A model generated the notes under the pieces. It had not been told where the DNA came from. It saw only the letters and a list, made by a program, of their open reading frames with translations, and did no database searches. This document shows, one piece after another, positions 12,924 through 24,700 of a stretch of DNA of 64,000 bases. A program made the translations under genes and the position numbers. The stretch lies in the NCBI RefSeq assembly GCF_032362555.1, contig NC_083511.1:8184001-8248000 (forward strand). The letters are read 5' to 3'. Source of the DNA: Amyelois transitella (taxonomy: Eukaryota > Arthropoda > Insecta > Lepidoptera > Pyralidae). Each line of letters starts with the position of its first letter. The stretch's first letter is position 1.

Positions 12924-13172
12924 ACATACATAAATACATATAATCACGTCTAATACCCCTTGTGGAGTAGACAGAGCCTACAATCTAGAAAAGACTGAAA
13001 GGCTACGTTCAGCTGTTCGGATTAATATGAAATGAGATTCAAATAGTGACAGGTTGCTAGCCCATCGCCTAAAAGAAGAATCACAAGTTTACAAGCCTTT
13101 CCCTTAGTCGCCTTTTACGAAATCCATGGGAAAGAAAGGAGCGGTCCTTTTCTTACGTGCCGGAACCCAACA
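12924..13172 (-). repeat. SINE-like element, minus orientation, nearly full length
   Basis: Read on the minus strand it runs from a degenerate GTTCCGGCAC head through CCATGGATTTCGTAAAAGGC, GATGGGCTAGCAACCTGTCA and GCTCTGTCTACTCCACAAGG to a CGTGATTATATGTA tail, the same order as the copies at 33831, 44096 and 51280. Confidence 0.7.
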
Positions 13173-13313
13173 TAGCTTCTATCAACGGAATTTTTACTTT
13201 GGTATAGGTACGTATTAAAACCTACCTATTTGATTTAATAAAGTGCAAGTTATAAAAAATAAAACACGTTCTATCTGGACCATTATCCTCTTGTGATCTC
13301 CCCACTCCATCGT

Positions 13314-13345
13314 TATAAAGAGGTTCAGTGTCCATATTCACTGCC
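13314..13345 (+). promoter_or_regulatory. Core promoter of Kazal gene K1
   Basis: TATAAA at 13314-13319 lies about 26 bases before TTCACT (A at 13340), an arthropod initiator-like site, and 80 bases before the K1 start codon. K2, K3 and K4 show the same TATA-plus-initiator layout. Confidence 0.5.
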
Positions 13346-13395
13346 AGTCTCCATTCAGCCTTGTATTGTGCGCGCGTTGTGTGAAAATTAAAATA

Positions 13396-15942
13396 ATGAA
13401 GGCGACGTTATTTTTGTTTGGTAAGCTAAGGTTTTATTTATTAAAAAAAAAACATAAGTAATATTTGCCTTTGCAATATTTATTAATAAATGAGTAACCA
13501 AACCAACCCAATGATCACAAATTTGAAGTAAACAGGATAAAATATGATGGATGAATCATTAGTGATGTGTTTATGTAACTTTGTTAGTAAATAATTGCAA
13601 CGTGATAGTTAAATCCAGGAAAGTAGGTACTGGAGGTGAGTACACAAGGTATAAAACTTATTTATTTACTGCGAAACAATAAGATAATATTTCCTTTGAG
13701 GAAACTATGCAAGTATTGTTTACTTATATAAATACATGACCTCAATGTGCCTATCCTATTAAGTAAAGGATGTGAAAATTAATGCAATAAAGTAAATAAC
13801 AAATAAGAAAGAAAACATTTATTGATAGTAGGTATGCAGACAGCAAAACAGGTTTAGGTAACGGTATTACTATTTGCAGATTTTATTAGCTAAATGAAGA
13901 AGAAGACTTAGACGCAAATATTTTTATTGTCTCACAAAATAAGGTCAATATAAGTACTTTTAAATAAGTTAAAATTAAACTGAAATGCCTCCAGCAATAT
14001 AAAGTAAAACTTGTCCCCGAAAATTAAACAGCGGTGACAAAAATAAGATGATGATGAATCACCGTTTACATCTTCCTGCAATTACCTCGTAAGGTCTCAG
14101 GCCTTAATGTCCTATGTAAAGGCCATAACGTGGGATTGCCACTTAGCTTGAGCGGTTTTATTGTGTAAATGCTCCGTAAACTGTTTATGAGATATGATAA
14201 GGCTAGTTAAGTGGAAAATCATCATCCGTTATATGACTTAGGTGAAGTCTAGTCTACGATTTGTGACCTCTGCTTTTTGATCATTGAAAATATGGAATGA
14301 ATTATTTAAAGGATAACTTTTTATACTGACATGTATTTAAACGGCGTAACTATAAGAATATTAAAATTTAAAAAAAAAACCTCTTGTAGCACGGATTTAT
14401 ACTACTTAATGTTCGTACCTTATACATGCATAGCGTCAAAGCTGACGCTATGCATGTATAAGACGCAATATGTAATTTTGTGGCAGTCTTTATTACAAAG
14501 AAGACCCAAAGCTGCAACAGTATCTAACAAGGTACTTACGATGAGATCGAATATCAGTCCATTGTATTAACCTCCATGCAACTACCGTAAAAATGTATTT
14601 CGACGATCGATAGCATCATTTTTATAACTAATATCCATGATATATGTATAGCGGGAATAGTCCTACTCATGAACAAATTCTATCCATAGCTCTCATGAAA
14701 ACAATTATAAAGCTGAGAAGTTTCGAAAAACAGGAATTTTCCTTTTTTTTTCGTTCTCCTCATTGCATATCCCGAATTTCAATTTATCTTTATCGGCTGT
14801 TAGAGTCATAGCTCTCTACAGGTGTCTTTCTACAGTAAAGCATAGTGGCTTTTAGAATGTTAAGAAATTTTCTACAATTTTCAGCTGTATTGATTGTGGC
14901 GGTATCCTGCCGGCCAGAGAAGTCCGACATAGCGAAGGCGAAGGCCGAGTTCGCTCGCAAGAAGGCCTGCATGAAGGACTGTGCCAACATTAAGGTGGAC
15001 CCGATCTGCGCCGGCAAGCAAGGAGAGAAACCCAAGTCTTTCGGCAATGAGTGCGTTTTGCAGAACCACAACTGCGAACATAAGGATTGTGAGTTAAATT
15101 TTTAAACAATTTTCATTTACCGGCACGAAACATCTCAGAAGTTACTTACGAGTATATGAGAAAATCCAGGTGACATTGTTGGCGTTTATAGCAACTTAGT
15201 ATCGAATAACCTGGGAACTTTTGCAAATTCCGTCTCATAACTTAATCATTTAGTAAATTATGGAAATATAACAGATAAAACAGTTATCATAATAAGAATG
15301 TACTTACATCATTTCTTAGTAATGCCACGTGAATGCCACCGCCAGTTTTGTAACATTCACATTTAATTGAGAGTGTGACGACAGCCATTACCACGGTGAT
15401 ATAATGGGGAAACCTGACAATAAAAAAAGGCTATGATTCTACGAAACAAATTTAGTTATAAAATATTTATGTAAAAGCAGGCAGCGTGACGCCATGACGC
15501 AAGTCAGACCTCCATTGTTCCTACGAGTAGTTTCAACCGGACACTGACTTAAGCGTGCTAATTCACTGTTTTTGTGCATAACAAAGCGGCATAAAAACTA
15601 TATATGAGTTTAGTAATAATATCTATGACCAAAACAGGCAGACACGAGTGTTTTTGAGGATAAATTTCTTACTGATATGAAGAAATCTAGGCACACAGCC
15701 TAAGACTAGAGTTACTAGAATATTTTGTTGCGCCTTTAGTTTTCTTCGAATTCACAAAAATAGATACTGACTTTATTCTTAACTGCCGTAAACTACGCGG
15801 CTGTTAAACTTACCTTAAGTAGGTACGATTTTCTACTTAGGTGTTTACTGTAAATACGTATGTTTTTCTTTTATATTTTTCAGCGCTCCACAAGATCAGC
15901 AGTGGCCAGTGCCCAGGGGCGGAAGGCATTCGTCTGTCTTAA
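13396..15942 (+). CDS. Secreted Kazal-like serine protease inhibitor K1
   Basis: Exons 13396-13420, 14885-15088 and 15884-15942 join in phases 1 and 1 to give 95 residues. The product begins MKATLFLFAVLIVAVSC, a signal peptide split by intron 1. A single six-Cys domain follows, with spacing C-3-C-8-C-14-C-6-C-13-C: DPIC at the third Cys, SFGNEC at the fourth and SSGQCPG at the last. This is the Kazal-like layout with a lengthened third-to-fourth Cys loop, as in vasotab-like insect proteins, and K2 has exactly the same spacing. It is probably an extracellular protease inhibitor or a non-inhibitory toxin/vasoactive-like Kazal; the residue at the usual P1 position (second after the second Cys) is Asn, so specificity cannot be predicted. 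A poly(A) signal at 15942-15947 overlaps the stop codon. Intron 1 carries a perfect 20-bp palindrome (14419-14462). Confidence 0.85.
14419..14462. repeat. Perfect 20-bp palindrome with 4-base loop
   Basis: The arms at 14419-14438 and 14443-14462 are exact reverse complements, separated by AAGC. It lies in intron 1 of K1. Confidence 0.9.
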
Positions 15943-18723
15943 ATAAATATACATTTTAAGACATTTTTATTTCGTCCATTTATGTTAATAAAACTTATCT
16001 TTGTCCTGAAATAAAACTGCTTGTAAAGCTTTACACACACAAACACTTTAGAGCTAACAATTTAAAAAGATTGGTAAGCAAAGTTCAGCTTAATGATAGA
16101 ACTGAGACAAGTATTCCATTTCAAACAAAGCTTTTTCGTTAGATAAATTTCAATTATTTCGTTAGATAAGTTTTAATTATTCGAATAATTTGGACAGCTA
16201 AAATTTTTGCCTTTTAAATGGATGTCTCATTTAAAGATGCTGTGATTTATTAGACATCAACATCGCATTAAACTGCATTTAATATATTTCTGTAAGCATT
16301 ACCATAGGAATTTTATTGTGTTTACAAACTTTGTGTATTTACCTAATATGAAATACAACTGCTTGCTATGTCTACTTTTTATATTCCCTAACTTCCTTTT
16401 TTGCTTTAACAGGTTTCCTGTCTGCTGAATCATGCTATGCCTTACGGAGTAGACAGAGCCAAAACTTTCGAAAGGTTGGAAGTTTAGCTGAATTCTAAGA
16501 TTAAAACAGTGACATGTTGCTAGCCATTGTCTAAAAGAAGGATTATTCCAAGTATATAATGCTTTATGAATCATATATGTACAAACAAATCATATTTTAA
16601 ATTATTGTATTTTTTATAAAATGAGCCGAAGTAGATAGATAGATAAACTCTATATTGCACCAAAAGAAAAAGAAAAACAGATAAAAGAAATACAAGTTAT
16701 GAGCTACAAAGGCGGACTTATCGCTAAAGCAATCTCTTCCATTTAATCTTAGGGTGGGAGGAAACTAAAGAATAGAAATGCGATTGGCGCAGTACGTATA
16801 AAATAAAATACAAAGCATAAATATACCTGAACCTGATATAAATACATACTACATTAAAGTATACCTACATAGTACCTATGCTCTCCAACCCAATTTAAAG
16901 TCCGTTTAGTGCTCTCGTTGTCCTATTTAGAATTTATTAACAATATTTATATTTACTAAGTATATGACATGTTACTACGTTGATAACTTACTCTATTATT
17001 GTTGTAGTAGAACGATAATAACTAGTTAACGTGTTTGACAAAGATAGTGATATAGATATACAATTGTTTCTATTGGAAAGCATAGTGTGACAAAACACTT
17101 TATTTCATCGGTGGTTTATAGTAAGCCTTTGTTGAAGAACTGCAGAAAACGGACACTGCCAATTGAAAGAGTATTGTAATAGGCAATGAGTTACGTAATA
17201 TGTTATATTAGTACTATGTAATATAATAAGCTAAGTTGTGCTTCTAATACTGGGTTATTGTAGGCCAAATCCTCTGGTTTCGTTGACAAAATAGTTAAAA
17301 GTAGACCTTAAACGAGAAGGAATCCGATGATAAGACACATGTTTTAGTAATAATAAAAAAATAAAAGTAATGTATGTAAACATACATATATTTTTAATCG
17401 CTGAGTATAATAAGTTTATTTCAAAAATAATTCAGAATTAGTACATGTGTTACTGTATGTGAAATGTATATAATTTCACTGCATGAAATATGAATATTCG
17501 CTCGTCACTCTGTTGGTGGGCATTATTCAAAATAATATCTAAAGGTCTTACAAAATGAAACAATAAAAAAACTTCAGAAGTTTTAAAATATATTTTATTA
17601 AGCTATTTTGTCCTTTATAATGACAACAACAGCAATACCATTAGCTGGTATGAAAATTTTCGTACTTTGTACAATAAATAAGATTAAAACTTAGCAGAAA
17701 ACTTAATTAACATTGTTAGAAGTTTGCGCAACTACCTTTACGTATTGACATAACTACAATAATAATAATCACTAAATTAGATGTATTACTGAGTCCTGGC
17801 TTTTATTGACATTTTTAAGATCAGCAATGTTGGTTGCGTGAAACTAATTTTGAATCAACTGCGTCAGAAGCAGTATTTGTAGACAAAAATTTCGTCAAAT
17901 TATTTTTATAATTGCGAGAATGACACTGGGTATGTTGATATGTTTTTGATTAGGGGGTTTTATATAACTACCTACTTTAAAATAATGTATTTGTAATCCG
18001 AATGGGTTTAACTGGTGAAAATAACCCAAAATGGTTAAATATTTAGTTTTCTTAATATTTATTTAGTTTGATTATTAAGTAAGCAAAGATTTTTGTAACT
18101 TGTCGAAACAATTGAACATTTAGTAAATTGAAAAGGTTTACGAGTACTACTCGATTGATTTTATGAATATTTACATGATTGAGAGTGATTTCCTTTAATT
18201 ATTGTAATTTCCCGGGACCAAATTTCAACTTAAACGTGCCGAAATGAAACATAAATAAATAAGAAAATCCGGTTCATACTTTATGAAAAAAATTTGGAAT
18301 TTAGGAACTGTTTTACCGAACCATTAAAACTAAATAAAAACTTTTTCTTACACAATTTCGATAGTTTATAGGTACTTACGGTCTAGTACTTAGGTATTTC
18401 GTTTTAGTTATTACCTACATTTAGTTAAGATACAGTTAACATTAAAACTGACCTATGAGTAAATGATGCAAGGGTCAGGTTTCTAAGCTGCTATCCGTAC
18501 TTATATAGTAAAATTAGAATTTATTTATACTCAGTAGAAAAATAATGCATATGGTTGAATTTTCTAAACTTTGCAGGTCGTTCTAATGACTTTGAGTTTA
18601 ATGTATTGCTCAGATTAATTGTAAGTTATTTACGAGTAATGTTGATCATATTTTCCTGTACTAGGGAGTACCTATTAACACTATTGTTAAGGCATTTTAT
18701 AAGTTACTTCAATTTCTTGGCAG
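15943..18723. other. Spacer between convergent genes K1 and K2
   Basis: AT-rich sequence with no coding exon recognised. A partial SINE-like copy sits at 16437-16560. K1 runs rightward into this spacer and K2 runs leftward into it. Confidence 0.55.
16437..16560 (-). repeat. SINE-like element, partial, minus orientation
   Basis: It contains GGAGTAGACAGAGCCAAAAC, then GTGACATGTTGCTAGCC and TCTAAAAGAAGGATTATTCC, the reverse complement of the family's middle and 3' part. Confidence 0.6.
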
Positions 18724-21700
18724 TCAGCATTCGCCCAAGCTCGTGATGGCGTAATCTGGAAAATGCAGAACAAAATTTGTTTTATAATGTTATTTTTGAA
18801 TAACTTAAGATGGTGACGAAGAAAATTTTGCTAATTTTGCTAAGATCCTGATTTGCTGAATGGGTGAGCTCTCCTTTACTCATACACCACCCCCAAAATA
18901 CACCTAATACCCTAAATAAATATCAATATCACGTTCATAGCTTTGTTCAAATGTTCCACGGGAAGTATTCATGATCATTGTGTTGTTCTATTTGCATTTT
19001 CTCTTCGATCTGTGAGTATAGGGATTTCGTGTTATTAACACAGAATGATTTTTGCTACCTTGGTACTAACTACAACGAGTATTAACACGAGTAGGTATCT
19101 AGCCGGTGCTGCTTTGGTTTTTCCTTTAAGCTGCGTTCACACTGAATGAGTTGCGCTAGCTTTCGTTGATTCTTGCTGGTGCTGCATGATGGGTAGCAAA
19201 CTTCCTCATATTAAAAAAGGATAAGAAAAAAAAATCACATGAACTTACATGTGCTCTCACGACACGATGCCGCTTCCAACTCGCACAACGTAGCGAAAGT
19301 CCTGGCCGTTCCCGTCGCATCAAACGCACAGACTGGTCCTGTGGGGGGAGAGACACACCTCCCCACGCACAGGGGGAGGGGCACCCCCTCCCGCACCCGG
19401 GCCCTCATCAGCTCCACCGGTATCCTGATCTCGGGGGGAGTGTGTCTGATCTCATTGTCATCGCCCACTTGGAAAGGTATTAGCGGGATACTGGCTGACT
19501 GCGAATGCCGCAACGCTGGAATTAAAAAAAGCTTTCTTTTTGTTTTTGTTTTTTTTGGCTGCGTAAGTATGTATATATATATGTATATGTATGTAAGTCA
19601 GGGAAGGAGATATGTCTCTGGCTCATTGGTAGTAGGTACGTACATTGCCTACTGCATTTCTAAATCTTGAGTAAAAGATGGAGATTCTTAGGACAGTATA
19701 TTCATTGTTGGAGTATAGGGTTTTAGTAAAGGTCTTAATTTTCAGATCACATGGCATTTAGCGATATCTGTATGCTCTATATCTGACGCAAATAACGTAT
19801 GTGTTTCAAATTTATATTTAACTTTAAACATAATCATCTTTTATTTTAACGTCTAATTAGTCTCTTAACACATCACATTTTATCAATCTGACCAATAAAG
19901 CGGTTATCTTGATTCATTTCCTATAAAACTTAATAATTACATTTGTGTAACTGTGTCAACAGCTAAATTAGCAGACGATTTTTATGATTATGTAGTTGTT
20001 ATCAAAATGCTTATTAATTAATTTTACTTAAACGCATTTTAAGAATAACTGGTATAAGATCACCACGCTAGTTAGCACGTGATGCATATCAAAGGTCGAG
20101 AGATAAGTCCATAATCACAATAAATTAATCGGCTTGTTACTTGTTATTCTGCAAATTACTCTAAACAGTCATGATCTAATGAATTTCACTTGAAGATATT
20201 ATCTACAGCGGTAATGATCAGTAAATAAAACACATCTGTGGCGGATCTAGATGCTTCTTATTGAGTTTATTATATATATAAAAACATAAAGAAATAATGC
20301 ATATCCATTAAAAACTGCGAAAGTCTGACTGTCTGTTATGTTTTCTTGTTTGAACTGCTAGATTTTGATGTTTTTTTGAATAGTTACAGTTTATTATCCG
20401 TATTCAAATAAAAGGATACTTTTACTGATGACGCCTTAATTTGCCTACGCGAAAAACAAAAAAAATTGTTTGAACTCTGGGCAAAAGTTATGAATAAGAG
20501 ATATAAGTAAGTAAAACACAGAAAGAAACAAGAGGAGGAATCGGGCCAAAAAGGTAGTCTAAAGCTACTTGGTTTTAAACACGAACGGTCTCTATCTCTA
20601 GGCGGAAGTTACGAAAAAATTTATTGATTGTAAATCTTATCACCGAGACATAACACATAAATATTATTTTTATATGAATTTCTTTGTGGTACTGATTTGA
20701 ACTGGTTTTAAGGCCTGAAAATTCTCAATGACGCTTCGTTTAATAATACTAAGTTATAGCTGAAAAATTTGTTTTAGTCCTCTTACAAAATGAGAGAAGG
20801 TTATGGTGATACTTATGGAGAAATACTTAACAAGTTTTTTAAAGAACTATTTGGTACTCGTATATAATATGTTATGTGGAGATGTTTAATGCACGAGAAA
20901 AAAGATATTTCAACACACAAACGACTTTTTAAGCATTGTGCATATTTATAAGCTTAGCTAAAAAAAAACAAAAAATCCCCAAGGCACACGCCTAGGTAGG
21001 TATACGGTAGATGAAACGTAGAAGAAATATTCCTTCGGCCCCTAACCTAACTATAAAAGTTTAACAGATAGTTATATTATTTATTTATTTATATTAGATA
21101 GTTAATTTTCATAGGTCATTTTTCATTAAATATCTCTCAACTTTGACATCTAGCCAGGATTTCTCCGGCCTGCCCAACTAACTGGGCAACACTAACTAGG
21201 CCCGGCGGAGGCTTTCGTAAAAACCAAAGTACCAACGTAGGCTGTCTGTCACATATTTTTACGCACAGTTATAATTTTTTAATTATGTAAGTACAAACAT
21301 TGTCATAGAGGAGAAAGTATCGCAAATATAGTCCTTCGGATAAAACAATGCGCTTTGACACTTTCGCCTGATAAAATTCTCCAAGCTAATTAATGGGGTC
21401 ATAAACGTAGCTTAATTGTTTCTTGTTTTATTCCATTATTGTTTTGACCAAGACCAAGATTACTCTGTGACACTGTGCGCGACCCCTTATAATCTAATCA
21501 GTATTATTTATTTTCCTAAAATTTTCCTGTGATCTCATCCTTATTACGCATTTGCAATCGTATCTACAGTTAGTTTGTAAACAAATAAATGCATGCTACC
21601 TCATTCATTTCCCTTACATACGTTGGAACATGTACGTGTAAGATGCGTGATGTTTTTATTTAAAAATGCTGGCTAGAAAGAAAGAGAATCTTCAAAGAAA

Positions 21701-24700
21701 AAAGTTTTCATAAAAGTTATTTTTTAAATTAAAGTTGTAAAGCAAACTTGAGAGTTCTTTTAAAGGTCATGCAAATTACGAATTATTAAGAAAAATATAT
21801 TTATATTCAAATCTTGAAATAAATTTGAACTGAAAAAAAGTATACCTATACGGATCGTGGCAAGTCGGAAAGTCTACCATTTAATACTTAATTTTTCTTT
21901 TGGGAAAGTGACGTGCTTGTATGTAGTTGTGAATATGAATGTTAGAATGTAAATTTAATTTAATTCGAAACATTCAGACCTGATGTTGAAATTGCATACC
22001 TACCTAACCTATCAGATTCATAGGGCGGATGTAGGACACATTTGCAACGTAGTAGGTGTGTTCGTCTGTCTCAACGTATACTAGGCAGGGTTATGTTTTT
22101 AGGTTTACTTTTTACATTATAAATATAAAGTTGATAAGTCTAAAAAAACTTGTGAAAAATGAACGAAAATCGTGTGGCGTTGATATCTATCACTTATTAT
22201 TATCTACTAAAACCAACATCAAGAAACCAAAATGTGGCTTTTACATAACTTCGACCTCTGAACTCTAACCGAGAGGAGAGTGAAATCCCTCCCGCTCTTT
22301 CCCGCATTTCCAGTCGCACCTTCCACTTCCACCACAGTGCTTCGGGACCTGGGGTCTTGTCTGTGTCTTTTCACATTGTCTGGCCTGTGGCGTTTTCAGA
22401 AAATTTATCACTCATATTATCTTTAAGCAATATAAAGCCAATTCTCGGTCTGCCCTTTGAAGAGAACATGAAGACCATTAATTATTTTCAGAGGTAGCAG
22501 AAAATTAACTATCTATTAAACTTTTATAGTTGGGTAAAGGGCCGAAGTAATAATTCTTCTACAATACCGTATGCCTAGGCGTGTGCCTTGAGGTTTTTTA
22601 CTTTTTTTGGCTAAGCTTGTAAATATATATTTATTATTCAGTTCTGGAATGGATAATATTAAATACATTGTACCTAGGTACTTGTAAGAAATTATCTATC
22701 ATAAAGTAGTTCACTTAGCTGACTTTATTATAAATAATGTTAACGATGAACCAAATGCAGTGACTGCTGACCTTACCAACTGCGCAGTAGCACAGTTATA
22801 AAATAATATTATTTTTTATCATCCAATGCGTCATTTGGCCCTATTTCTAGAAAAGTCAGATCAGCGTACATCCCATGATTCATATTGTATTCCCACGCTT
22901 CAAAATGGTGCATAACTATTTGGACTATATTACGAAATAATATTAGTTTTGTGATAATATTCTGTTAGTTCACGTTCCTATGTTTATTCTAATGATTGGT
23001 GGAAATTGTACATGTAAATGTAGGTTATATTTGGGTCAAGCAAAGATCCGGAGAAAGACAAATGAATCAAAAAGAATTAAGTATTAATTTTCTATTTTTC
23101 TGAATAAAATGTCAAGACGGTTCTGAAGTACCGTAGTAAGGAGTTTTATAGTTATATATAATAAGTTTTTACCATCGCTTTGTGCGCGTAATATACCGCT
23201 TTTTTCAGTTTCCATGCGAATTTCAAAATGTTCTCTTATCCCTACCCTTAACAAGGTATACATATACACGGCAAATTCCAACTTCTACGCTCAGGGGTTT
23301 TGGCTGACGTTTACATGAAGCAACAGTCAATTGAGTAAGTAGCAATCAAGTTTTACATATTTTGATTTATGAATGCCATATTTGGTCCCAATAACCCTAT
23401 ACAGCCTGAGATGACAGCAGCAGCTATGACAGCCTTAGCTTTTTAAATACAGGTACGATCGCGTTCATATCTGCAGTCATAGTTTTAAAATTCTTACGGG
23501 TTAAAATAGCGTGCACTGTGGATCCAATAGATACACACACACATGCATATTTAAAAAGAATAAATATTCCATCAAATGAATACGGTCTTTAATACCAATG
23601 ATTACCAAGTAAAACAGTTTATTATTCTATGACATATAACATAACAAAACAGAAAGAGACGGTAATCAACGATGGCCGAACTGGGCCCGATAATTGTCGA
23701 TCGAGATATCGTCGTCTCTCATTATTTGCATAACATTTGCCTATAGAGGGAAGCCTGCGACTGCCAGACTTATGACATTTCAATAAGGTTGAAAGTTTAT
23801 CTGCACACGACCCTAACATAGGTAGTGGTTCCTTTGAAAGTTATTGGGTAGCAATTTTATTACTTGTGTGAGCAAGTGAGATCTAAGATATATTAGATAA
23901 TCTCGCTTGCTCACACTCGCTTGTTCTAGTTACTAGCGTTACTTGGATTTCGAAGTTATTCAAGGATTTTTTCTGCCTATTAAAAAAAAAATTGTGTTAC
24001 TGACAATTTTTAATGTTTCAAGGTGCCATTTGAACTAAGTAACTGACTGACTAACTAACTGATATCTAAGAATTACAAACACGGAAAGTTGTCTTCAAAC
24101 ACGGAAATCAGCAAGAAATATTAAACAAGAGGGAGAAAATAAAACATTCAATAATTAAAATTAGTAAATTTTATTGAAACAGTTTACCTGTAGTTTTGTT
24201 TACATATTGATGATTATATAAAGCTATACATACAGCATATTACACTAATTGTATCATCTACTTATCTCCTGTTATTAAGGTTACAGCTTAATTATTCGTT
24301 TTCATAAAGAAAAGATATTGAAGCTGTCCTTAAATACTATCTAAGTAATTAGTAGTTTTAATATAAACTGGCAGAATCTTTCACGCACTATATGGACTCG
24401 ATGCACAGGACACAAATGATATTGTTGGCATATCATCAATCGGATAAATATACCGCACAGTTGGTAACATGGTTTCTTCCAGCACTTGCACATAATGAGC
24501 AGCTGTAGCGCGTCCTGCTATCCACACCTGTTCCCCAGGTCCAGCAGCACTCATCCAGCCCCACATATTTACAGATATGTGTCCAGACTCCATATTTGGC
24601 ACAATATTTTTTTCTTCAACCGAGTTGCATTTCTTCGCCATAAATGAAGCCTACCGTGTAGTGATGACATAAACGAACTTTTCGTCCGTAAATATCGCTT

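Larger units (their letters stand above)
11617..13313. other. Intergenic spacer between KDM3 and Kazal gene K1
   Basis: No gene recognised. It contains a dispersed-repeat fragment at about 12180-12345 and a nearly full SINE-like copy at 12924-13172; the rest is AT-rich and featureless. Confidence 0.6.
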
